Source: Antarcticimicrobium sp. (GTDB lineage Bacteria > Pseudomonadota > Alphaproteobacteria > Rhodobacterales > Rhodobacteraceae). From it: a stretch of DNA of 64,000 nt. Position numbers and translations under genes: made by a program. Positions 42,019-49,705 of this stretch are shown here, in pieces (within the stretch, counting starts at the first letter, position 1; each line of letters opens with the position of its first letter). The stretch lies in the NCBI RefSeq assembly GCF_029212575.1, contig NZ_JARGPK010000081.1, forward strand, positions 43,691 to 107,690. The letters are read 5' to 3'. The notes under the pieces were generated by a model. That model made no database searches. It saw nothing but the letters and a program-made list of their open reading frames with translations, and had not been told where the DNA came from.

Positions 42019-42042
42019 CGGGCGGGCGCATCGGCCCGCCCG
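42019..42042. terminator. Strong hairpin between convergent genes
   Basis: CGGGCGGGC (42019-42027) pairs perfectly with GCCCGCCCG (42034-42042) around a 6-nt loop. It sits in the 66-bp gap between the convergent transporter and RTX genes. No T run follows on either strand, so it is probably a transcript-end stabiliser or a Rho-assisted terminator. Confidence 0.5.
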
Positions 42043-42066
42043 TCCGGCATTCCGCTCCGGCTTCGG

Positions 42067-43785
42067 TCAGGCGATATCCCAATCGTCCCTGAAATCGGCA
42101 AAGTCACTGATCCCCTTGACGGTCAGCTGGTCCCCATCGCCGAAATCGAAGACCAGCGCCTTCTTGGTTTCCTCCACGATCTTGCCCAGCTTGGCATTGG
42201 TCAGCTTGCCCGCGACCAGCGCGTCGTCGAACAGGACCTTGTCCTTGTCGTCCTCGAACCCGAGGATCACGTCCTTGCCGCTGCCAAAGACGAAGATGTC
42301 CTTGTCGGCGCCGCCGTCGAGTTTGTCATTGCCCTCGCCGCCGTCCAGCCAGTCCTTGCCGGAGCCTGCCTTGATCGTGTCGTTGCCGCCGCCGGCGTCG
42401 ATGCTGTCGTTCTTCTTGCCGGTAACGAATTTTTCCTTGGCCGAGGTCCCGACAAGATCCTGCGCCTTGTTCGATCCGTAGTTCAAGATCTTCAGCAATT
42501 GTGCCTTGACCGAGGTGCCGGCGCCATCGCCGAAATCGGACTCCCAGGTGACCGCCACGTTGCCGTTCTTCAGCGTGGTCAGCGCCGGATCTGCCTGGTC
42601 GCCCCTGGTGGTGGAGTTGATCACCTCGGCCCCGCCCAGCTTGACACCATCGGCATCGAACCGCTGCGCCATGATCGCAGAGCCCTTGCCATCGCCACCT
42701 TCATCGGTCCAGGCCACGAGGAACCCGCCATCCTTCAACGCGGTGATCTCGGCGTGATCCTGATCCTTCGAGCTGTCCGAATGCACCTTGATCACCGGAG
42801 AGGATGCCTTGAGGTTGCCGGACTTGAAGATCTGGACATAGACGTCGGTCTGCTCGGCCTTGCCGCTGCCGGTGGTTTCGGTCCAGGTGATGGCGAACTG
42901 CTTGCCCTTGAGCATAGCGACACGCGGGTCGGAGGCCGCACCGCTCAGCCCGGAATCTTCCAGCACGTACCGCTCGCTCAGGTCAAAGGCGAGGCCGTTC
43001 ACCCGGGGTTCTTCGAACAACTGGAACTGGATGATCCCTTCGTCGCCAACCGCGTTCATCGCAAGCGTTCCGACGACAAGGATATTGTCATCGTCAAACT
43101 TTGCGAGATCACCAAAAGTGGTCGCGCCGCGCGGGAAAACCTCGTCGCCCATATAGTTGCGCGACCACTGGCCGTTGGTCGGCAGCCGGTAGGTATTGGC
43201 GGTATATTCGTCCACCGTGAACTGAAATTCGCCATGCAGATAATCGCGCACGAAATACCCCGTCGCGAACATATCGCCGCCCAGCGAGACCACCCGCGGC
43301 GCAATCGCGTCCTGCCCCTCGGCCTCCGGGTCGGTGCGGCCGTAGCGGACCCGCTCGAAATTGTAATACTCCTCTTCGGCGCCGTCGCCCTCGAACCCAA
43401 AGGTCTTGGACCGGGTGCGGATGTTATCGGCCTCGTAATCCCGCGATGTGGGAACCTCGTCGCGGTCGATATTGGTCTCGCTCCAGATTGCGTCGGTCTG
43501 CCAGACCCAGGAGCCCTGCCCCTTGCTGTTAAAGGCGACATCGGGGTTCTCCTGATCGCCGACGGTCATGTCGCTGATCCGGAACTCCTCGCCGACGGCC
43601 TTGCCCTTGGCATTAAAATCCTGACCATAGACGCCAAGTCCGTCGCCGTCCTGACCCTTGCTTTCCCAGACGATCTGGAACCCGCCGGTCTTGGGGTTCG
43701 CGTCGATCGCGGGGTCGCCCTGGTTGCTCTTGGTGTAGGAATTGACCTGGATCTCATCATTGAGAGTCCTGAACGAAGAAGCCAT
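42067..43785 (-). CDS. RTX calcium-binding protein, probably type I secreted
   Basis: A 572-residue acidic protein with no N-terminal signal peptide. The body has at least three imperfect repeats of the pattern GGFQIVWESKGQDGDGLGVY / GGFLVAWTDEGGDGKGSAIM / GNVAVTWESDFGDGAGTSVK (about 35, 350 and 400 residues in). These are followed by RTX nonapeptides (GGGNDTIKAGSGKDWLDGGE at about 470-490). The C-terminus is RTX-exporter-like (DFGDGDQLTVKGISDFADF), resembling a type I secretion tail. No ABC/MFP exporter genes are in the window. Role unknown; possibly surface or biofilm-related. Confidence 0.8.
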   Translation of the reverse strand: MASSFRTLNDEIQVNSYTKSNQGDPAIDANPKTGGFQIVWESKGQDGDGLGVYGQDFNAKGKAVGEEFRISDMTVGDQENPDVAFNSKGQGSWVWQTDAIWSETNIDRDEVPTSRDYEADNIRTRSKTFGFEGDGAEEEYYNFERVRYGRTDPEAEGQDAIAPRVVSLGGDMFATGYFVRDYLHGEFQFTVDEYTANTYRLPTNGQWSRNYMGDEVFPRGATTFGDLAKFDDDNILVVGTLAMNAVGDEGIIQFQLFEEPRVNGLAFDLSERYVLEDSGLSGAASDPRVAMLKGKQFAITWTETTGSGKAEQTDVYVQIFKSGNLKASSPVIKVHSDSSKDQDHAEITALKDGGFLVAWTDEGGDGKGSAIMAQRFDADGVKLGGAEVINSTTRGDQADPALTTLKNGNVAVTWESDFGDGAGTSVKAQLLKILNYGSNKAQDLVGTSAKEKFVTGKKNDSIDAGGGNDTIKAGSGKDWLDGGEGNDKLDGGADKDIFVFGSGKDVILGFEDDKDKVLFDDALVAGKLTNAKLGKIVEETKKALVFDFGDGDQLTVKGISDFADFRDDWDIA

Positions 43786-43929
43786 CGGCTTGTCTCCTCA
43801 AGTGCGATTAAATTTTAAAAATGTATGCAAAACCAAATTCGGAACGGTCCGCGCCGCGAGCGTTGCAACCGAATATTCACCTGTCAACCCGGCCATGGTA
43901 TTCCGCCGGGCCATCGACAGGGCCTGTAA

Positions 43930-46350
43930 TCACCCCCGCAGGCGCGCGCCGGCCGGATCAAAGGGCGGCTCGGCAAGGATCGTGGCGCGGTGCGGGCGAC
44001 CCAGCACCATGACCTCGACCGCGTCGCCGGGTTCCGCCCCCTTCACGTATCCCAGCGCCAGCGACATGCCCACCGAATAGCCATAGGCGCCCGAGGTGAC
44101 GCGTCCGATCCCCTCGCCACCCCGAAAGATCGGCTCGCCGCCCGTCGCATCGGCATTCGAGGCCGTCACATCCGCCTCGTCCAGCGCCAGAAGGACCAGC
44201 CGTTCGCGCGGCGGATTTGTCAGCGTGCCCTCAACAGCGGCCTTGTTCAGAAAATCCTTGTCCAGCTTCACCAGCCGGTCCAGCCCGACCTCCTGCGGCC
44301 AGTACTCCGGGCTGTATTCCCGCCCCCAGGAACCATAGCCCTTTTCGATGCGCAGGCTCATCAGCGCCCGGCTGCCCACCGGCCCCGCGCCCAGTTCGCG
44401 CCCTGCCTCGATCAGCGCCGAGTAAAGCCGGGCCTGATCCTCGGCCGCACAATGCAGCTCCCAGCCCAGATCGCCGGTGAAGGAAACGCGCAGCGCCAGG
44501 CAGTCGACGCCGCCCAGCTCGATCCGTTGCGAGCGCATGAAGGGAAAATCCTCCGTCTCAAGCGAGGTATTGGTCAGCCGCTGCAGCATCTCGCGCGATC
44601 TGGGACCGGCCACGTTGAAGCCGCAGACCGCCTCGGTCAGGCTCTCAAACTCCGTCCCCTCGGGCAGCGGCACCGCGCGGAAGAACCGCTGGTGATAACG
44701 TTCCGCCATCCCCGAACCGATCACCCAGAATTCCTCCTCGCCCAGCCGGGTCACGGTGAAATCCCCGGCGATGCCGCCGCGCCTGCCGATCAGCGGCGTC
44801 AGGCAGGACCGGCCCACGGCGCGCGGCATCCGGTTGGCGAACAGCGCGTTCAGCCAATCCTCGGCCCCCGGCCCCGCCACGCGGTACTTGGCAAAGTTGG
44901 AAATGTCGATGATCCCCGCCCGCTGGCGCAGCATCCGGCATTCCGCGCCCACCGGCCCCCACCAGTTCTGCCGGGTAAAGCCATTGGTATCCTGCGTACC
45001 CTGCGCATCCGCGAACCACAGCGGATGCTCCCAGCCGTAGTTCAGGCCGAACACCGCGCCCATCCCCCTTTGCATCTCGTAGACCGGCCGCGTGCGCACG
45101 GGCCGTCCCGCCGCGCGCTCCTCGTTCGGGAAATGGATCGAGAAACGGTTGGCGTAGACGTCGCGCACCTTCGCCTTGGTAAAACCCGCATCGGCCCAGT
45201 CGCCGAACCGCGCCATGTCCCAGGCGAACATGTCGTATTGCGTCTCTCCCTCGGTGATCCATTGCGCCGCCATCAGCCCCATGCCGCCCGACTGCGAAAA
45301 GCCCGGGATGATGCCGTTGCAGCAGAAATACCCGGTCATCTCCGGCACCGGGCCGAACAGCACATTGGCATCGGGCGACCATATCATAGGCCCGTTGATC
45401 ACCCGCTTGATCCCCGCCGTGCCCACCGCCGGCACCCGGTCGATGGCGCGCATCATGTTTTCCTCGATCCGCTCCAGATCGTCGGGGAACAGGTCATGCG
45501 CAAAATCCAGCGGTGTGCCGCCCTCGGCCCAGAACCGCATGTCACGCTCATAGGCGCCGACCAGCAACCCCTGCCCCTCTTGGCGCAGGTAATATTCGCC
45601 GTCGCGGTCGGCGACCGAGGGCAACCGACGGTCCAGCGCGGCGATCTCGGCAATCGTCTCGGTGACGAAATACTGGTGCTCGGTCGGTTGCAGCGGCAGC
45701 GTCAGCCCCGCCAGTGCCGCCACCTCGCGGCCCCAGAGCCCGGCGGCGTTGATGACCCAATCGGTGCGGATCTCGCCCTTGGGCGTACGAACGATCCACG
45801 TCCCGTCCGGCAGTGCCTCGGTCGCCGTCACCGGGGTGAACCGGTGGATCTCCGCCCCCCGCGCCCGGGCGCCGGCGGCATAGGCCTGGGTCACGCCCGA
45901 GGGATCGACATTGCCGCCATCGGGTTCCCACATGATGCAGCGGATGCCGGTGAAATCGACCAGCGGATGCAGCCGCTCGGCCTCGTCGCGGCTGACCTCG
46001 TGGAAGTTCATCCCGTAGAGCTTCGCCTTAGCCGCCTGCAGCCGCAACTGGTGCTCGCGCGCCTCGGTCTGCGCCAGGTAGAGCGATCCGGGCTGGAACA
46101 CACCACAGCCTTGCCCGGTCTCCTCCTCCAGCTCCTTGTAGAGGGTCATGGTGTAATGCTGTATGCGGCTGATGTTGGTGTTGTCATGCAGTCCGTGGAT
46201 ATTGGCCGCCGCGTGCCAGGTGGACCCGCTGGTCAACTCGTCCCGCTCCAGCAGGACCACGTCGGTCCAGCCCAGTTTCGTCAGATGGTAAAGGATCGAA
46301 CATCCGATAACGCCGCCGCCGATCACGACGGCCTGTGCGTGGGTACGCAT
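43930..46350 (-). CDS. FAD-dependent dimethylglycine/sarcosine dehydrogenase-like protein (DAO + GcvT)
   Basis: An 806-residue two-part enzyme. The N-terminal FAD domain begins AVVIGGGVIGCSILYHLTK. It contains LTSGSTWHAAANIHG, where the His corresponds to the covalent FAD-binding His of DMGDH and SARDH. The C-terminal half (about 430-800) is a GcvT-like folate-binding region (e.g. RVSFTGDLGWELHCAAED). The likely reaction is oxidative N-demethylation of a methylated glycine with transfer of the one-carbon unit to tetrahydrofolate. The exact substrate is not readable. The ATG at 46350 precedes the Rossmann motif by 8 residues. Divergent from a paralogue. Confidence 0.85.
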   Translation of the reverse strand: MRTHAQAVVIGGGVIGCSILYHLTKLGWTDVVLLERDELTSGSTWHAAANIHGLHDNTNISRIQHYTMTLYKELEEETGQGCGVFQPGSLYLAQTEAREHQLRLQAAKAKLYGMNFHEVSRDEAERLHPLVDFTGIRCIMWEPDGGNVDPSGVTQAYAAGARARGAEIHRFTPVTATEALPDGTWIVRTPKGEIRTDWVINAAGLWGREVAALAGLTLPLQPTEHQYFVTETIAEIAALDRRLPSVADRDGEYYLRQEGQGLLVGAYERDMRFWAEGGTPLDFAHDLFPDDLERIEENMMRAIDRVPAVGTAGIKRVINGPMIWSPDANVLFGPVPEMTGYFCCNGIIPGFSQSGGMGLMAAQWITEGETQYDMFAWDMARFGDWADAGFTKAKVRDVYANRFSIHFPNEERAAGRPVRTRPVYEMQRGMGAVFGLNYGWEHPLWFADAQGTQDTNGFTRQNWWGPVGAECRMLRQRAGIIDISNFAKYRVAGPGAEDWLNALFANRMPRAVGRSCLTPLIGRRGGIAGDFTVTRLGEEEFWVIGSGMAERYHQRFFRAVPLPEGTEFESLTEAVCGFNVAGPRSREMLQRLTNTSLETEDFPFMRSQRIELGGVDCLALRVSFTGDLGWELHCAAEDQARLYSALIEAGRELGAGPVGSRALMSLRIEKGYGSWGREYSPEYWPQEVGLDRLVKLDKDFLNKAAVEGTLTNPPRERLVLLALDEADVTASNADATGGEPIFRGGEGIGRVTSGAYGYSVGMSLALGYVKGAEPGDAVEVMVLGRPHRATILAEPPFDPAGARLRG

Positions 46351-46451
46351 GAGGTGGGCTCCCTGGGCCGGTTTCGCTATCGGCCACCCTGCCCGCGCCA
46401 CGGCGCGCCGGATCGCCACCCGGCGACATTTCCGGTCGCACCTGTACAATT

Positions 46452-46469
46452 CGGGGCTCGAATTCCCCG
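46452..46469. promoter_or_regulatory. Short inverted repeat in the divergent dehydrogenase promoter region
   Basis: CGGGG (46452-46456) and CCCCG (46465-46469) flank CTCGAATT in the 218-bp gap between the two divergent FAD/GcvT genes. It is a possible shared operator; evidence is only the symmetry and the location. Confidence 0.25.
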
Positions 46470-46568
46470 GTTTTCCCCTGTTCCCCTAGCGACAATCATG
46501 GTCGCATTCCAACAAGCGCAGGGCAGGCCAAACCCACAGGCTACCGCCGAAACAGCAGGAGGCTCTCC

Positions 46569-48977
46569 ATGAAAACCACCACCCGTGTCGCGGTGATCGG
46601 CGGCGGCGTCGTCGGCTGCTCGGTGCTCTACCACCTGACCAAGCTGGGCTGGTCGGACGTGATGCTGATCGAACGCTCCGACCTGACCTCCGGCTCCACC
46701 TGGCACGCGGCGGGCGGGTTTCACACCCTGAACGGCGATACGAACATGGCCGCACTGCAGGGCTATACCATTCGCCTTTACAAGGAGTTGGAGGAGATCA
46801 CCGGCCTCTCCTGCGGGTTGCACCATGTCGGCGGCGTGACCCTGGCCGACAACCGCGACCGGTTCGGCATGCTGCTGGCCGAACGCGCCAAGCACCGCTT
46901 CATGGGGCTGGAGACCGAGATCGTCGGCCCCGAGGAGATCGCGAAAATCGCCCCGATCACCAACCTCGACGGGGTGATCGGCGCGCTTTACGACCCGCTC
47001 GACGGCCACCTCGACCCCTCCGGAACCACCCACGCCTATGCCAAGGCCGCGCGGATGGGCGGCGCCACAATCGAGACCCATTGCATGGTGCGCGAAACCA
47101 ACCAGCGCCCCGACGGCAGCTGGGACGTGGTCACCGACAACGGCACGATCCATGCCGAGCATGTGGTCAACGCCGGTGGCCTCTGGGCGCGCGAGGTGGG
47201 GGCGATGGCCGGGATCTATTTCCCACTGCACCCGATGGAGCACCAGTACATCGTCACCGACGACATCGCGCAGATCTACGAACGCGACAAGGAACACCCG
47301 CATGTGATGGACCCGGCCGGCGAATCCTATCTGCGGCAGGAGGGGCGCGGGCTGTGCATCGGGTTCTACGAACAGCCCTGCAAACCCTGGGCGGTCGATG
47401 GCACACCCTGGAGTTTCGGGCACGAGTTGCTGCCGGATGACTTTGACAAGATCTCGGAAAGCATTGAATTTGCATACAAACGCTTTCCGGTGCTGGCCGA
47501 GGCTGGGGTCAAGTCGGTGATCCACGGCCCGTTCACCTTTGCCCCCGATGGCAACCCTCTGGTCGGCCCGGTGCCGGGGGTGCGCAACTACTGGTCGGCC
47601 TGCGGGGTCATGGCCGGGTTCAGCCAGGGCGGCGGTGTCGGGCTGATGCTGGCACAGTGGATGATCGAGGGAGAGACCGAGCGCGACGTGATGGCGATGG
47701 ACGTGGCCCGCTTTGGCGACTGGATCGGCCCCGGTTACACCCGCCCGAAAGTCATTGAAAACTATCAAAAACGCTTCTCGGTCTCCTATCCGAACGAGGA
47801 ACTGCCGGCGGCGCGCCCAAATCGCACCACACCGATGTACGACATCTTTTCCGACATGGGCGCGGTCTGGGGCCAGCAATACGGGCTGGAGGTGGTGAAC
47901 TATTTCGCCAAAGGCGACGAGCCGCATTATGAGACCCCCAGTTTCCGCCGCTCCAACGCATTTGACGCCACCGCGCGCGAGGTAAAGGCGGTACGAGAAG
48001 CGGTTGGAATCAATGAGGTTCACAACTTCGGCAAGTACCGCGTCACCGGGCCGGGCGCACGGGTCTGGCTCGACCGGATCATGGCAGGGCGGATCCCCGC
48101 GCCGGGGCGGCTTTCGCTCACGCCCATGCTCTCGCCGCGCGGGCGTCTGATCGGCGATTTCACCGTGTCCTGCCTGGCCGAAAACAGTTTCCAACTCACC
48201 GCCTCTTATGGCGCGCAGGCCTTTCACATGCGCTGGTTCCTGCAACATCAGGAACCGGGCGTAAATATCGAGAATATCAGCGATAAGCTGAACGGATTTC
48301 AGATCGCCGGGCCAAGGGCGCGGGATCTTCTTGCGGGTTGCACCCGTGACGATGCCGCCGCCCTGCGTTTCATGGACGTGCGGCGGATGACGGTGGGCAT
48401 GACCGACTGCGTCGTGCAGCGGGTCAGCTATACCGGCGATCTGGGCTATGAGATCTACTGCGATCCGATGGCGCAGCGACAGCTCTGGTCCACCCTTATC
48501 ACCGCCGGTCAGGACCACGGCGTGACCCCCTTCGGCATGCGCGCGATGATGAGCCTGCGGCTGGGCAAGTTCTTTGGCAGCTGGATGGCGGAGTTCTCGC
48601 CCGATTACACCCCGGGCGAGACCGGGTTGGACCGCTTCATCTCCTTCAAGAAAGGCGCGGATTTTATTGGCAGATCCGCCGCCGAGGCCGAACGGGTCGC
48701 CGGCCCCTCCCGCCGCCTTGCTGCCTTCGTGGTTGCCGCCGGGGATGCCGATGTGAACGGGTATGAGCCGATCTGGCTGGACGGGTCGGTGCAGGGGTTT
48801 TGCACCTCGGGCGGCTATTCCCACCATGCCGGGCAATCGGTGGCGCTGGGGTTCCTGCCCGCCGGGCGCATCGCCGAGGGGCTGGAGGTCGAGATCGAGA
48901 TCCTCGGCGAGATGCGCAAGGCGCGGCTGGTCACCACGCCGCTTTTCGATGCCGACGGGGCGCGCATGCGCGGGTGA
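46569..48977 (+). CDS. FAD-dependent dimethylglycine/sarcosine dehydrogenase-like protein (paralogue)
   Basis: An 802-residue protein with the same architecture as its divergent neighbour: Rossmann motif VAVIGGGVVGCSVLYHLTK, flavinylation motif LTSGSTWHAAGGFHT, and a C-terminal GcvT region (RVSYTGDLGYEIYCDPMA). AGGAGGCTCTCC precedes the ATG. Sequence differs widely from the neighbour outside the motifs, so the two are old paralogues, perhaps acting on successive methylated amines such as dimethylglycine and sarcosine. Substrate order is inference. Confidence 0.86.
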   Translation: MKTTTRVAVIGGGVVGCSVLYHLTKLGWSDVMLIERSDLTSGSTWHAAGGFHTLNGDTNMAALQGYTIRLYKELEEITGLSCGLHHVGGVTLADNRDRFGMLLAERAKHRFMGLETEIVGPEEIAKIAPITNLDGVIGALYDPLDGHLDPSGTTHAYAKAARMGGATIETHCMVRETNQRPDGSWDVVTDNGTIHAEHVVNAGGLWAREVGAMAGIYFPLHPMEHQYIVTDDIAQIYERDKEHPHVMDPAGESYLRQEGRGLCIGFYEQPCKPWAVDGTPWSFGHELLPDDFDKISESIEFAYKRFPVLAEAGVKSVIHGPFTFAPDGNPLVGPVPGVRNYWSACGVMAGFSQGGGVGLMLAQWMIEGETERDVMAMDVARFGDWIGPGYTRPKVIENYQKRFSVSYPNEELPAARPNRTTPMYDIFSDMGAVWGQQYGLEVVNYFAKGDEPHYETPSFRRSNAFDATAREVKAVREAVGINEVHNFGKYRVTGPGARVWLDRIMAGRIPAPGRLSLTPMLSPRGRLIGDFTVSCLAENSFQLTASYGAQAFHMRWFLQHQEPGVNIENISDKLNGFQIAGPRARDLLAGCTRDDAAALRFMDVRRMTVGMTDCVVQRVSYTGDLGYEIYCDPMAQRQLWSTLITAGQDHGVTPFGMRAMMSLRLGKFFGSWMAEFSPDYTPGETGLDRFISFKKGADFIGRSAAEAERVAGPSRRLAAFVVAAGDADVNGYEPIWLDGSVQGFCTSGGYSHHAGQSVALGFLPAGRIAEGLEVEIEILGEMRKARLVTTPLFDADGARMRG

Positions 48978-49008
48978 CAGCGCCCGCGTGACGCGCCATG
49001 ATCGCGGC

Positions 49009-49635
49009 ATGACCGACCTGCCGATCCTGCTGCTCGCCGCCGGCCAGTCGCGCCGCATGGGCGGGCGCGACAAGCTGATGGAGGATGTCGATGGCCAGCC
49101 ACTGCTGCGCCGTATGGCTCAGCGCGCCCGCGCCGCCGGGATCGGGCCGGTGATCGTCGCGCTGCCGCCGGCGCCGCATGCCCGCTACGCCGCCCTCGAC
49201 GGGCTGCCGGTGACCCCGGTCGAGGTCCCCGATGCCGCCGAGGGGATATCCGCCAGCCTGAAGCGTGCCCTGTCCGCAGCGCCCGACGCGGCCCGCGCCG
49301 TGATGATCCTGCTGGCGGACCTGCCCGACATTCTCCCTGAAGACATCAGGTGTGTCGCGCAAGATGTTGATTTAAATCATAAACACTGCATCTTTCGCGG
49401 TGCCACAGCGGCTGGCGCGCCGGGTCACCCGGTGGTTCTGTCGCGGGCGCTGTTCCCGGAGCTTATGGCGCTGACAGGCGATTCCGGCGCCCAGACGGTG
49501 ATCCGCCGCCACGCCGACAAGGTCAGGCTGGTGCCCTTGCCCGGCCGCCACGCGCTGCGCGATCTGGACACGCCTGAGGACTGGGCGGCCTGGCGCGCGG
49601 ACCGGATCGGCGCACAGGAAAAAGGCAGGGGGTAA
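49009..49635 (+). CDS. MobA/MocA-like nucleotidyltransferase
   Basis: A 208-residue NTP transferase. The N-terminal nucleotide loop is LLLAAGQSRRMGGRDKLMED, the metal motif is ILLADLPDI, and GHPVVLSRALFPELMAL is typical of MocA/CoxI-type proteins that make molybdopterin cytosine dinucleotide. No molybdoenzyme gene is nearby, so the exact cofactor role is open. The stop codon (TAA, 49633-49635) falls within the loop of the downstream hairpin. Confidence 0.8.
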   Translation: MTDLPILLLAAGQSRRMGGRDKLMEDVDGQPLLRRMAQRARAAGIGPVIVALPPAPHARYAALDGLPVTPVEVPDAAEGISASLKRALSAAPDAARAVMILLADLPDILPEDIRCVAQDVDLNHKHCIFRGATAAGAPGHPVVLSRALFPELMALTGDSGAQTVIRRHADKVRLVPLPGRHALRDLDTPEDWAAWRADRIGAQEKGRG

Positions 49636-49650
49636 ACCCTGCCTTTCCCC
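49621..49650. terminator. Bidirectional terminator overlapping a stop codon
   Basis: AAAGGCAGGG (49621-49630) pairs perfectly over 10 bp with CCCTGCCTTT (49637-49646) around the loop GGTAAA. The loop contains the stop codon of the upstream gene. With A/T at both outer edges it can serve the plus-strand nucleotidyltransferase and the convergent Hint/RTX gene. Confidence 0.75.
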
Positions 49651-49705
49651 ACGCATCGCGCGGCCGTTGTGTAGCTGCAACCGCCGGGCTCCCCCAGCCC
49701 CAGGG

